NCBI GenBank assembly: GCA_023424215.1
Contig: JAFAEC010000056.1
Coordinates: forward strand, 1 to 18,765
Source: Pseudomonadota bacterium
Lineage (GTDB): Bacteria > Pseudomonadota > Alphaproteobacteria > Caulobacterales > Caulobacteraceae
Length of the DNA stretch: 18,765 nucleotides
Reading direction: 5' to 3'
Part shown: positions 7,042-14,328 of the stretch, one piece after another
Numbering within the stretch: position 1 is the stretch's first letter
How the letters are laid out: every line of letters begins with the position of its first letter
Program-made: the position numbers and the translations under genes
Notes under the pieces: generated by a model
What the model saw: only the letters and a program-made list of their open reading frames with translations
Database searches by the model: none
Told to the model about the DNA's origin: nothing

Positions 7042-7239
7042 TTAAGCGACGGTCCGCTTCTCACGCAGCAGCGTGGAGATGCGGGCGATGTCCTTGCGCA
7101 CTTCCGAGACCCGGTGGGTCTTTTCCATCTGGCCGGTGGCGGCCTGGAAGCGCAGGTTGAACTGTTCCTTCTTGAGCTTCAGCAGCTCGTCGGACAGCTG
7201 GTCGGCGGTTTGCGACCGGAGATCGGCGATCTTGGTCAT
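7042..7239 (-). CDS. rpmC: large-subunit ribosomal protein L29
   Basis: L29 lies at the peptide exit tunnel near the docking site for targeting factors. The 65-residue product is a two-helix hairpin: MTKIADLRSQTADQLSDEL, KLKKEQFNLRFQAATGQMEK, then VRKDIARISTLLREKR. The KEQFNLRFQ segment is the family signature. The ATG at 7239 overlaps the rplP stop by one base (TGATG). The frame is open further upstream across rplP, but nothing L29-like lies there. Confidence 0.98.
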   Translation of the reverse strand: MTKIADLRSQTADQLSDELLKLKKEQFNLRFQAATGQMEKTHRVSEVRKDIARISTLLREKRTVA

Positions 7240-7679
7240 CAGGCAGCGGCCTCCGTATGGGCGACGCCGGCGTCGAGGCGGGTGACCACCTTGGTGCGCA
7301 CCGGCAGCTTGGCGGCGCCGAGGCGCAGCGCCTCGCGGGCGATGTCGTCCGGCACGCCGTCGATTTCGAACAGGATGCGGCCCGGGTGGCAGCGCGCGGC
7401 CCAGTGGTCCACGGCGCCCTTGCCCTTGCCCATCCGGACTTCCGCCGGCTTGCCGGTGACCGGCAGGTCCGGGAACACCCGGATCCACACCCGGCCCTGA
7501 CGCTTCATCTGGCGGGTGATCGCGCGGCGGGCCGCCTCGATCTGACGCGCCGTGATGCGCTCCGGCTCGACCGTCTTCAGCCCGTACGAGCCGAAGTTCA
7601 GCGAGAAGCCGCCCTTGGCCGAACCGTGGATGCGGCCCTTGAAGGCCTTGCGGTACTTGGTCTTCTTCGGTTGCAGCAT
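7239..7679 (-). CDS. rplP: large-subunit ribosomal protein L16
   Basis: L16 organises the A-site tRNA region of the 50S subunit. The 146-residue product starts MLQPKKTKYRKAFKGR and contains TARQIEAARRAITRQMKRQG and WIRVFPDLPVTGKPAEVRMG. The arginine at residue 82 in EVRMGKGKG corresponds to Arg81 of Escherichia coli L16, which is hydroxylated there by a JmjC-type oxygenase; the target residue is kept. Slightly longer than the 136-144 norm at the C-terminus. It starts 3 nt after rpsC. Confidence 0.98.
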   Translation of the reverse strand: MLQPKKTKYRKAFKGRIHGSAKGGFSLNFGSYGLKTVEPERITARQIEAARRAITRQMKRQGRVWIRVFPDLPVTGKPAEVRMGKGKGAVDHWAARCHPGRILFEIDGVPDDIAREALRLGAAKLPVRTKVVTRLDAGVAHTEAAA

Positions 7680-7682
7680 GAC

Positions 7683-8435
7683 CTAGTTCTCACGTCCCCG
7701 GTCACGGCGCGGGCCGCGGTCGCCGCGGGGTCCACGTTCACGACCTTCGTTGGAAGACGGGCCCGAGGCTTCCTGGGCCCAGCGCTTGTCCTGGGCCATC
7801 GGGTCGTGCTCGAGCACTTCGCCCTTAAAGACCCAGACCTTCACGCCGATGATGCCGTACGTCGTCTTGGCTTCGTAGAAGCCGTAGTCGATGTCGGCGC
7901 GCAGGGTGTGCAGCGGCACGCGGCCTTCGCGATACCACTCCATCCGCGCGATCTCGGCGCCGCCGAGGCGGCCCGACACGTTGATGCGGACGCCCTTGGC
8001 GCCCAGGCGCATGGCCGACTGCATCGCGCGCTTCATGGCGCGACGGAAGGCGATCCGGCGCTCGAGCTGCTGGGCGATGTTCTCGGCGATCAGCTGGGCG
8101 TCGGTCTCGGGCTTGCGGACCTCGACGATGTTCAGGTGAACCTCGCCCTCGGTCTGGGCCGCGATGTCCTTGCGCAGCTTCTCGATGTCAGCGCCCTTCT
8201 TGCCGATCACGACGCCCGGACGGGCGGCGTAGATCGTCACGCGGCACTTCTTGTGCGGACGCTCGATGATGATGCGCGACACACCGGCGGCCGACAGGCG
8301 CTCCTTCAGCCACTCGCGCAGCTTCAGGTCCTGGTGCAGCAGCTTGGCGTAGTCGGCGCCGCCGGCGAACCAGCGGCTGTCCCACGTGCGGTTGACGCCG
8401 AGCCGCAGCCCGACCGGATTGACTTTCTGACCCAT
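7683..8435 (-). CDS. rpsC: small-subunit ribosomal protein S3
   Basis: S3 lines the mRNA entry channel of the 30S subunit. The 250-residue product starts MGQKVNPVGLRLGVNRTWDS, has a type II KH domain with the GxxG loop in VIGKKGADIEKL (residues 76-87), and the C-terminal S3 domain with ARMEWYREGRVPLHTLRADI and YGIIGVKVWVFKGE. The last 30 or so residues are Arg/Gly/Asp-rich (GPRGDRGPRRDRGREN) and look disordered, longer than the E. coli tail. One-base overlap with rplV. Confidence 0.98.
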   Translation of the reverse strand: MGQKVNPVGLRLGVNRTWDSRWFAGGADYAKLLHQDLKLREWLKERLSAAGVSRIIIERPHKKCRVTIYAARPGVVIGKKGADIEKLRKDIAAQTEGEVHLNIVEVRKPETDAQLIAENIAQQLERRIAFRRAMKRAMQSAMRLGAKGVRINVSGRLGGAEIARMEWYREGRVPLHTLRADIDYGFYEAKTTYGIIGVKVWVFKGEVLEHDPMAQDKRWAQEASGPSSNEGRERGPRGDRGPRRDRGREN

Positions 8436-8815
8436 CAGGCGGCCTCGCCGGCTTCACGGACCACGATGGTGATCTCGCTGAACGGTTTCAGGATGCGCGA
8501 TGAGCGACCGCGAGCACGGCTCGCGAAACGCTTCATCACCAGGTTCTTGCCCACGAAGGCCTCGGCGACGACCAGGTTGTCGATGTCGAGGTTGTGGTTG
8601 TTCTCGGCGTTGGAGATGGCCGAGTACAGGACCTTGCGGACGTCGGTGGCGATGCGCTTGCGGCTGAATTCCAGCTCGTTCAGCGCCTTCTGCACCGGCA
8701 GACCGCGGATCGAGGCGGCGACCAGGTTCAGCTTCTGGGGGCTGATCCGGACGTTCACCAGCTTGGCGCGGGCTTCGGTCTGGCCGACCCGACGGGGGTT
8801 CTTGGTCTGGGCCAT
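8435..8815 (-). CDS. rplV: large-subunit ribosomal protein L22
   Basis: L22 reaches into the peptide exit tunnel through a long beta hairpin. The 126-residue product contains RISPQKLNLVAASIRGLPVQ (about residues 25-44), a helix ending SNAENNHNLDIDNLVV, and the hairpin sequence SRARGRSSRILKPFSEITIV, matching the family. Length is typical for alphaproteobacteria. It starts 3 nt after rpsS and its stop overlaps the rpsC start by one base. Confidence 0.98.
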   Translation of the reverse strand: MAQTKNPRRVGQTEARAKLVNVRISPQKLNLVAASIRGLPVQKALNELEFSRKRIATDVRKVLYSAISNAENNHNLDIDNLVVAEAFVGKNLVMKRFASRARGRSSRILKPFSEITIVVREAGEAA

Positions 8816-8818
8816 CGG

Positions 8819-9097
8819 TTACTTCCTCTTGGCCTTCTTGTCCGCCGCGTGGCCCGGGAAGTTCCGGGTCGGGGCGAACTCGCCGAGCTTCATGCCGACC
8901 ATCTCTTCCGAGACGAGCACCGGCACGTGCTTCTGGCCGTTGTGGACGCCGAACGTCAGACCGACGAACTGCGGCAGGATGGTGGAGCGGCGCGACCAGG
9001 TCTTGATCACGTCCTTGCGGCCCGACGTTTGAACGGCGTCGGCCTTCTTGAGCAGATACCCGTCGACGAACGGGCCTTTCCAGGAGGAGCGGGCCAT
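8819..9097 (-). CDS. rpsS: small-subunit ribosomal protein S19
   Basis: S19 forms a complex with S13 in the 30S head and contacts 50S bridges. The 92-residue product is canonical: MARSSWKGPFVDGYLLKKA at the start, TWSRRSTILPQFVGLTFGVH in the core and GMKLGEFAPTRNFPGHAADK near the end. It is spaced 3 nt from rplB upstream and 3 nt from rplV downstream. Its partner S13 (rpsM) is not in this window. Confidence 0.98.
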   Translation of the reverse strand: MARSSWKGPFVDGYLLKKADAVQTSGRKDVIKTWSRRSTILPQFVGLTFGVHNGQKHVPVLVSEEMVGMKLGEFAPTRNFPGHAADKKAKRK

Positions 9098-9100
9098 CGG

Positions 9101-9934
9101 TTAGCGAGCCTTCTTCACGTGACGGCTACGGATGATGAACTTGTCCGTGGCCTTGTTCTTGCGGGTGCGGGTGCCCTTGGTGTCCTTGCCCCACGGGGTG
9201 ACCGGCGTACGGCCGCCCGAGGTGCGACCCTCACCACCACCGTGCGGGTGGTCGATCGGGTTCATGGCCACGCCGCGGACGTGCGGACGGAAGCCCATGT
9301 GACGCTTGCGGCCCGCCTTGCCGAGGTTCTGGTTCATGTGGTCGGGGTTCGACACCGCGCCCACCGTGGCCATGCAGCCGTCCAGCACCATGCGGAGCTC
9401 GCCCGAGCCGAGACGGATCTGGGCGTAGCCCTGGTCGCGGCCGACCAGCTGGGCGTAGGCGCCGGCCGAACGGGCCAGCTGGGCGCCCTTGCCCGGCTTC
9501 ATCTCGATGTTGTGGATGATGGTGCCCACCGGCATCGAGCGCAGCGGCATGGCGTTGCCCGGCTTCACGTCGACGCGCTCGCCGGCCACCACCGTGTCGC
9601 CCGCCTTCAGGCGCTGCGGCGCGATGATGTAGGCCTTCTCGCCGTCCTCATAGGTGATGAGGGCGATGAAAGCGGTCCGGTTCGGATCGTACTCCAGGCG
9701 CTCGACGGTCGCCGAGGCGAACTTGCGACGCTTGAAGTCGATCTTGCGGTACAGGGTCTTGGCCCCACCGCCGCGGAAGCGAACGGCCACGCGACCGCCC
9801 TGCCCGCGACCGCCCGACTTGGTCAGGCCTTCGACTAGCGACTTTTCGGGACGGCCCTTGTGGAGCTCCGAACGGTCGATCAGCACCAGGGCGCGACGGC
9901 CCGGCGACGTCGGATTGTAGGTCTTCAAGGCCAT
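9101..9934 (-). CDS. rplB: large-subunit ribosomal protein L2
   Basis: L2 is required for subunit association and supports the peptidyl transferase centre. The 277-residue product has the basic N-terminal region, the SH3-like and OB-like RNA-binding domain (about 60-200) and the invariant VAMNPIDHPHGGGEGR segment. His229 within it corresponds to the functionally important histidine of E. coli L2. The start at 9934 gives MALKTYNPTSPGRR. It lies 4 nt after rplW. Confidence 0.98.
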   Translation of the reverse strand: MALKTYNPTSPGRRALVLIDRSELHKGRPEKSLVEGLTKSGGRGQGGRVAVRFRGGGAKTLYRKIDFKRRKFASATVERLEYDPNRTAFIALITYEDGEKAYIIAPQRLKAGDTVVAGERVDVKPGNAMPLRSMPVGTIIHNIEMKPGKGAQLARSAGAYAQLVGRDQGYAQIRLGSGELRMVLDGCMATVGAVSNPDHMNQNLGKAGRKRHMGFRPHVRGVAMNPIDHPHGGGEGRTSGGRTPVTPWGKDTKGTRTRKNKATDKFIIRSRHVKKAR

Positions 9935-9938
9935 CTGA

Positions 9939-10244
9939 TCAGAGCCCCGTGGTGACGTCGATCGACTGGCCTTCGGCCAGCGTCACGATCGCTTTTTTGA
10001 TGTCGACCCGACGGCCCATGATGCCGCGGAAACGCTTGGTCTTGCCCTTCTGGACGAGGGTGTTGACCTTCAGCACGTTGACCTTGAACAGGGCCTCGAC
10101 CGCCGCGGCGATCTCGTCCTTGGTGGCGTTGTCCGCGACGCGGAACACGACCTTGTTCTGTTCCGACAGGATCGTGGCCTTCTCGGTGATCACCGGAGCC
10201 AGGATGGTGTCGTAGTGACGCGCGGTGGGTTGAGCGCCGGCCAT
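9939..10244 (-). CDS. rplW: large-subunit ribosomal protein L23
   Basis: L23 lies at the tunnel exit, where trigger factor and the signal recognition particle dock. The 101-residue product contains HYDTILAPVITEKATILSEQ (residues 9-28), the central VEALFKVNVLKVNTLVQKGK segment and the RGIMGRRVDIKKAIVTL strand. A short extra N-terminus (MAGAQPTAR) precedes the conserved core. It overlaps rplD by one base (TGATG-type junction). Confidence 0.98.
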   Translation of the reverse strand: MAGAQPTARHYDTILAPVITEKATILSEQNKVVFRVADNATKDEIAAAVEALFKVNVLKVNTLVQKGKTKRFRGIMGRRVDIKKAIVTLAEGQSIDVTTGL

Positions 10245-10882
10245 TACGCGGCCTCCTTCTCAGAGAAGCGCGCCTCGATCGCCTCGACGGCGGCCTTGGT
10301 CAGCACCAGCTTGTCGGCCCGCAGGATGTCATAGACGTTCAGGCCGGCGTTCGGCAGCACGTCGATGTGCGGGATGTTGCGCGCGGCCAGGCCGAAGTTC
10401 GCATCGACTTCCGGACCGGCGATGATCAGGGCCTTGTTCCAGCCCAGCTTGCCGAACTGCTCGCGCAGCTTGGCGGTCTTGGGCTCCTTGACCGAGACGG
10501 TGTCGACGACCACCAGGTCGCCGGCCTTCGCCTTGGAGGACAGGGCGTGCTTCAGGGCCAGGGCGCGGACCTTCTTCGGCAGCGAGAAGCCGTGCGAACG
10601 GACGACCGGGCCGAAGGCGCGCGAGCCGCCGACGAACTGCGGCGCACGGCGCGAACCGTGACGGGCGCCGCCGGTACCCTTCTGCTTGTACATCTTCTTG
10701 CCGGTGCGAGAGTTCTCGTTCCGGGTCTGGACCTTGTGGGTGCCGGCGCGGCGCTTGGCCAGCTGCCAGTTGACGTAACGGGCCAGCAGGTCGCCGCGGA
10801 TGTCGGTGATGCCGAAGACGGCGTCCGACAGTTCAACGTCGCCCGAGGCCTTGCCGTCGAGTTTGATGACCGAGAGTTTCAT
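10244..10882 (-). CDS. rplD: large-subunit ribosomal protein L4
   Basis: L4 projects an extended loop into the exit tunnel. The 212-residue product has the loop signature KMYKQKGTGGARHGSRRAPQ (about residues 64-83) followed by FVGGSRAFGPVVRSHGFSLP, then a Rossmann-like C-terminal domain ending EAIEARFSEKEAA. In gammaproteobacteria L4 represses its own operon through the leader RNA; the leader here is structured but its sequence does not tell whether L4 binds it. One-base overlaps with both rplC and rplW. Confidence 0.98.
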   Translation of the reverse strand: MKLSVIKLDGKASGDVELSDAVFGITDIRGDLLARYVNWQLAKRRAGTHKVQTRNENSRTGKKMYKQKGTGGARHGSRRAPQFVGGSRAFGPVVRSHGFSLPKKVRALALKHALSSKAKAGDLVVVDTVSVKEPKTAKLREQFGKLGWNKALIIAGPEVDANFGLAARNIPHIDVLPNAGLNVYDILRADKLVLTKAAVEAIEARFSEKEAA

Positions 10883-11634
10883 TACGCTTCACCGCCTTCG
10901 GTCGCTTCGACGGCCGGGGCTTCTTCAGCCGGGGTCTCAGCGGGTTGAGCAGCGGCCTTGTTCGACTTGACGCCGGCCGGGAACGGGGCGTCGGCCGGAC
11001 GGGCCTTCTTGATGGCGTCGCGAACCTTGACGTAGCTGCCGTCGTGGCCCGGGACGGCGCCCTTGACCAGGATCAGGCCACGCTCGGCGTCCACGCGGAC
11101 GATGGTCAGGTTCTGCTGGGTGACGGTTTCCTGGCCGAGATGGCCGGCCATCTTCTTGCCGGGGAAGGTGCGACCCGGATCCTGACGGTTGCCGGTCGAA
11201 CCGTGCGAGCGGTGCGAGACCGACACGCCGTGGGTCGCCCGCAGGCCGCCGAAGTTCCAGCGCTTCATGCCGCCGGCGAAGCCCTTGCCGATGGTCAGCC
11301 CCTGGATGTCGACCTTCTGGCCGGCGACGAAGTGGTCGGCCGACAGTTCGGCGCCCACGTCGACGAGGCCGTCCGCGTCGACGCGGAACTCGGTCACGTA
11401 AGCCTTCGGCTCGACTTCCGCCTTGGCGAAAGCCTCACGCTGGGCCTTGTTGGTGTTCTTGGCCTTCTTCATGCCCGCGCCCAGCTGCAGGGCGACGTAG
11501 CCGTCCCGCTCCTGGGTTCGCTGGCCGACGACCTGGCAGCCGTCGAGCTGGAGCACAGTGACCGGAACGTGCGCGCCGTCATCGGCGAACACGCGGGTCA
11601 TGCCCAGCTTCTTGGCGATCACGCCCGTACGCAT
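10882..11634 (-). CDS. rplC: large-subunit ribosomal protein L3 with C-terminal extension
   Basis: L3 starts 50S assembly and reaches the peptidyl transferase centre. The 250-residue product has the MRTGVIAKKLGMTRVFADDG start, GKGFAGGMKRWNFGGLRATH (about 117-136) and GSTGNRQDPGRTFPGKKMAG. Gln151 in NRQDPGR matches the glutamine that is N5-methylated in E. coli L3. About 40 residues longer than E. coli L3, owing to an Ala/Pro/Glu-rich acidic tail after about residue 222, unusual for a ribosomal protein. It begins 21 nt after rpsJ. Confidence 0.98.
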   Translation of the reverse strand: MRTGVIAKKLGMTRVFADDGAHVPVTVLQLDGCQVVGQRTQERDGYVALQLGAGMKKAKNTNKAQREAFAKAEVEPKAYVTEFRVDADGLVDVGAELSADHFVAGQKVDIQGLTIGKGFAGGMKRWNFGGLRATHGVSVSHRSHGSTGNRQDPGRTFPGKKMAGHLGQETVTQQNLTIVRVDAERGLILVKGAVPGHDGSYVKVRDAIKKARPADAPFPAGVKSNKAAAQPAETPAEEAPAVEATEGGEA

Positions 11635-11655
11635 GTCGGATCCCGCCCTTCTCGA

Positions 11656-11961
<306 letters not shown>

Positions 11962-11979
11962 ATCGGTTGTTTTTCCCAA

Positions 11980-11995
11980 GCGGTCGGTGGACCGC
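11980..11995 (-). promoter_or_regulatory. hairpin just upstream of the rpsJ ribosome-binding region
   Basis: GCGGTC and GACCGC form a 6-bp stem with a 4-nt loop CACC in transcript sense, ending about 5 nt before the GGGAA sequence upstream of rpsJ. Its position would allow an effect on ribosome access. The stem is short and unproven. Confidence 0.35.
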
Positions 11996-12021
11996 GTCCC
12001 TGTGAACCATTTCAAAGACCG

Positions 12022-12044
12022 GAGCCTTTCGGGCTCGAGAGCCC
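12022..12044 (-). promoter_or_regulatory. two mutually exclusive hairpins in the S10-operon leader
   Basis: In the transcript, GGGCTC-TC-GAGCCC (12044-12031) and GAGCC-CGAAA-GGCTC (12036-12022) share the GAGCC segment at 12036-12032, so only one can form at a time. This kind of switch is seen in attenuation and protein-binding leaders. No T run follows either arm, so transcription termination is not implied directly. Confidence 0.4.
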
Positions 12045-12158
12045 TCAGGGTACGCACGTCCGCAAAAACGATCGGCCCACGCGGAAGCCCGCGAAGGCCG
12101 TTGAAGTCCTGAAGCGCTGCAAAGAACAGGTACTCAGGTCGTCCCTGCGAACCGCGTC

Positions 12159-12174
12159 TGCACCCGGGGGTGCA
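12159..12174 (-). promoter_or_regulatory. hairpin near the 5' end of the S10-operon leader
   Basis: TGCACCC and GGGTGCA are perfect 7-bp arms around a 2-base centre, so in RNA a 6-bp stem with a 4-nt loop is more realistic. It would form about 20 nt after the predicted transcription start and could stabilise the 5' end of the ribosomal message. Confidence 0.35.
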
Positions 12175-12198
12175 CAGCCGGTCCAACAAGAGTGGGGG

Positions 12199-12227
12199 CT
12201 TATGACGTTCGATTCCGCTTCCGTCAA
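12199..12227 (-). promoter_or_regulatory. predicted housekeeping promoter of the S10 operon
   Basis: In minus-strand sense, TTGACG (12227-12222) is followed after exactly 17 nt by CATAAG (12204-12199). The -35 box fits the consensus at five of six positions and the TTGACG form preferred in Caulobacter-type housekeeping promoters; the -10 box is weaker. Transcription would start near 12192, giving a leader of about 230 nt before rpsJ. Confidence 0.6.
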
Positions 12228-12407
12228 GCGGCGAAACCGTGGCGGAGCCTGACGACGTCGCCCCCGGCCCGGGACGCGGCGCCGGAGCCCCCGATCGGCC
12301 CTATTCTGACCGCCGCGTGAGACTTGGCCGCTTTCCCTCCGCGCCCCTGCCGCATCGGCGCCACAATGCGTGGCACGACGGCCACAAGGGCTCCCCACCG
12401 CCGTTCC

Positions 12408-12437
12408 GTGACAGCTTTGTAATAGCCACGCTTGAAT
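12408..12437 (+). promoter_or_regulatory. weak candidate promoter for the barrel protein gene
   Basis: GTGACA (12408-12413) and TTGAAT (12432-12437) are separated by 18 nt, upstream of the gene at 12501. The -35 box fits five of six bases, the -10 box four of six. Other pairings nearby are possible, so this is only a candidate. Confidence 0.25.
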
Positions 12438-12500
12438 CGCGGCTGATAGCTCCGCCCTCCGCAGCGCGACTCCCCGCCGCTGCGAGCAAGGAAAAAAACA

Positions 12501-13244
12501 ATGAAGTCTCTCTTCCTCGCCACCGCGGCCGTCGCCGCCTTCGCCGCCGCTCCGGCCCTCGCCCAGTCGGGCCCGGTCGGCTCGGTCGGCGTCTCCTACT
12601 CCAACAGCGAAATCGACTTCGGCGGCCTCGAGGCCGACGGCGACAGCTACGGCATCGACGGCGTTGTCGCCGTGGACGCCTTCTCGGGCTGGACCGCCAC
12701 CTTCGCCGGCACGATCGCCCATGACGACGACGCCGACGAGACCGGCGTGGCCGGCACGGCGCACCTGACCCGCATGGCCGGTTCGGACGTCCGCTTCGGC
12801 GGCTTCGTCGGCGCGGCCGACATCGGCGACGAGACGGCCTGGACCGTCGGCGCCGAGGCGCAGAAGTACCTGGCCGGCGCCACCCTGACCGGCTCGCTGG
12901 CCTACACCACGGCCGACGACGTCGACGCCTGGACCCTGGGCGGCGATGCGGCCTTCTACCCGATGGCCAACCTGCGCCTGAACGTCGGCGCCAGCTACTC
13001 GAACCTGGACGCCGGCGGCGCTGACGCCGACCTGTGGACCTACGGCGCCGGCGCCGAGTACCAGATCGCCGAGACCCCGTTCTCGGTGGCGGCTGGCTAC
13101 AGCCGCGGCGACGTCGAGGACGTGACCATCGACACCTGGACGGTCGGTCTGCGCTACTCGTTCGGCGGCGGCCTGCAGGCCCGCGACCGCGCCGGTGCGA
13201 CCCTGCCGGGCGCCGGCATCGCCGGCGTGCTGGGCGCGCTCTAA
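12501..13244 (+). CDS. small outer-membrane beta-barrel (porin-like) protein
   Basis: A 247-residue exported protein with a clear signal peptide (MKSLFLATAAVAAFAAAPALA, cut probably before Gln22). The mature part alternates short amphipathic strands ending in aromatic residues with Gly/Asp-rich turns (for example GSVGVSYSNSEIDFG, WTVGAEAQKYL, LRLNVGASYSNLD, WTYGAGAEYQIA, FSVAAGYSRGDV, TWTVGLRYSFGGG), as expected for an 8-12-strand barrel. The last predicted strand ends near Phe221, followed by a 26-residue Gly/Ala-rich tail instead of a terminal Phe. AAGGA about 10 nt upstream supports the ATG at 12501. It is followed by a textbook terminator, so it is a single-gene unit. Ligand or transport role is unknown. 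Confidence 0.8.
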   Translation: MKSLFLATAAVAAFAAAPALAQSGPVGSVGVSYSNSEIDFGGLEADGDSYGIDGVVAVDAFSGWTATFAGTIAHDDDADETGVAGTAHLTRMAGSDVRFGGFVGAADIGDETAWTVGAEAQKYLAGATLTGSLAYTTADDVDAWTLGGDAAFYPMANLRLNVGASYSNLDAGGADADLWTYGAGAEYQIAETPFSVAAGYSRGDVEDVTIDTWTVGLRYSFGGGLQARDRAGATLPGAGIAGVLGAL

Positions 13245-13267
13245 GCGTCCATCACTTCTGACGAACG

Positions 13268-13301
13268 AGGCCCCGGCGGAGCGATCCGCCGGGGCCTTTT
13301 T
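13268..13301 (+). terminator. intrinsic terminator of the barrel protein gene
   Basis: Perfect 12-bp stem (13269-13280 with 13285-13296), GCGA tetraloop, followed by TTTTT (13297-13301). It begins 25 nt after the stop codon at 13244. A strong terminator for plus-strand transcription. Confidence 0.9.
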
Positions 13302-13332
13302 CGTTGCCGGTCGCAGCCGGGTCGCGGACGCG

Positions 13333-13367
13333 AAAAAGGCCCGGGGGGTTCCACGCTCCCGGGCCTT
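13333..13367 (-). terminator. intrinsic terminator of the beta-helix protein gene
   Basis: In minus-strand sense, AAGGCCCGGG pairs with CCCGGGCCTT (plus positions 13358-13367 and 13336-13345) around a 12-nt loop. The T-rich tail (plus A run 13333-13337) completes a terminator 25 nt past the stop codon. It faces the terminator at 13268-13301, separating two convergent genes. Confidence 0.85.
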
Positions 13368-13391
13368 CTCGCTCGCGGCGGCTGAGGCGGA

Positions 13392-14273
13392 TCAGCTGCC
13401 GATGCGAACGTCCCCGCCGCCGACGATCGAGCGGCTGACGGAACCGGTGGCGCGGGCGATGTCCACGTCGCCGCCGCCCATGATCGAGATGTCGACGTCC
13501 CCGGCCACCCCGCCGAAGCCGACGTCGCCGGAGCCGGCGATGGAGATGTCGACGGTCGGCGCGGTTCCATCCCGCACCTGCACGTCGCCCGAACCACCGA
13601 TGGCCACGTCCAGCGGCCCGTCGATGCGGCCCACGGTGACGTCGCCCGAGCCGCCGATGGCCACTTCAAGGCCGCCCGTCGTCCCGGCCGAGACCGAGCC
13701 CGAGCCGCCGATGGAGATCTCCAGCGACGAGGAGGCCCCGGCGCGCATGTCGCCCGAGCCGCCGATGCTCAGCGACAGGGGTCCGTCGACATTGGCGATA
13801 TCCCAGGCGCCGCAGCCGCCGTTGCCGAGCTCGACCGAGGTCGCGCCCCGGCCCACCGAGCCGAACACGGCGCCCGAGGCGTTGACGTCCACGGCGCGCG
13901 GGGTGCGGATGACGATCAGGGGCGCGTCCGCCAGGTTGATCCGGCCGGCGCCGCGCACCTCGACCGAGGCCCCCTCGCCGGCCCGACCCGTGCGCGGGCC
14001 GGTGTTGCAGCTGCGGATGTTGTCGCCCCCGAACCAGCCGCGGCGGCGCAAGCCGCCGTCGACCCGGATCTCGTCGCCCGAGCGGGTGACGCGGACCGCC
14101 GGCAGCTCCGACGTTCCCTGTTCGACCTCGACGGCGACGTCGGCGCGGTCCTCGACCACGATGGCGACACGGGCCACGGCGTGACGGATCTCGACGTTCG
14201 GGCCCTCGGCCAGCGCCGGTCCGGCGAGAGCGGCCGCGGCGGCGGCGGATGCGATGACGATCGCGGGTTTCAT
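13392..14273 (-). CDS. secreted GIN-domain (DUF2807)-like beta-helix repeat protein
   Basis: A 293-residue protein with a signal peptide (MKPAIVIASAAAAAALAGPA, then LAEG). The N-terminal part (about 25-75) is strand-rich with many charged residues. From about residue 103 on, short strands recur every 18-20 residues. Seven clear repeats of the form hydrophobic-x-x-x-Ile-Gly-Gly-Ser-Gly-Asp-Val start at residues 166, 184, 202, 221, 241, 260 and 279, the pattern of GIN/DUF2807 putative auto-transporter-adhesin-like beta helices. Cys89 and Cys154 could form a disulphide. A strong AGGGAGG ribosome-binding site precedes the ATG at 14273, and the predicted promoter contains a 16-bp palindrome. Periplasmic or surface location and an adhesive or scaffolding role are inference. 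Confidence 0.75.
   Translation of the reverse strand: MKPAIVIASAAAAAALAGPALAEGPNVEIRHAVARVAIVVEDRADVAVEVEQGTSELPAVRVTRSGDEIRVDGGLRRRGWFGGDNIRSCNTGPRTGRAGEGASVEVRGAGRINLADAPLIVIRTPRAVDVNASGAVFGSVGRGATSVELGNGGCGAWDIANVDGPLSLSIGGSGDMRAGASSSLEISIGGSGSVSAGTTGGLEVAIGGSGDVTVGRIDGPLDVAIGGSGDVQVRDGTAPTVDISIAGSGDVGFGGVAGDVDISIMGGGDVDIARATGSVSRSIVGGGDVRIGS
13395..13778 (-). repeat. seven coding repeats of 54-60 bp (IGGSGDV-type)
   Basis: The 3' half of the secreted protein gene has seven imperfect tandem units. Each encodes a strand plus a Gly-Gly-Ser-Gly-Asp turn; unit lengths are 18, 18, 19, 20, 19 and 19 codons. The DNA shows it as recurring blocks such as CGTCGCCCGAGCCGCCGATG on the plus strand. 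The last two units replace Ser with Gly (MGGGDV, VGGGDV). Confidence 0.85.
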
Positions 14274-14328
14274 GGGAGCCTCCCTTTGAACATGGCGGGA
14301 AGGTGCGTCCGGCCCATGGCCAAGTCAC

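Larger units (their letters stand above)
11962..12500. other. 539-nt divergent intergenic region: S10-operon leader and two promoters
   Basis: This gene-free stretch lies between divergent rpsJ (-) and the barrel protein gene (+). The left 230 nt would be the transcribed S10 leader and contain several inverted repeats: 11980-11995 (GCGGTC stem), 12022-12036 and 12031-12044 (overlapping, mutually exclusive) and 12159-12174 (TGCACCC stem). The minus-strand promoter is at 12199-12227. The right 270 nt hold nothing gene-like; a weak plus-strand promoter is possible near 12408-12437. Open frames here look unlike any protein. Confidence 0.6.

Noticed and set aside
7257..9032. Long plus-strand frame antisense to rplP-rpsS (591 codons)
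   Set aside because: Lies opposite four well-conserved ribosomal protein genes and has no recognisable domain.
11962..12189. In-frame N-terminal extension of S10 by 76 codons from a TTG
   Set aside because: S10 has a fixed length of about 101-105 residues with the MDQSIRIRLK-type start; the extension resembles no protein and overlaps the leader hairpins.
13395..13778. Short periodic DNA repeats that might be taken for a CRISPR array
   Set aside because: The units are imperfect, have no unique spacers, and stay in frame in a protein with a regular 18-20-residue period.
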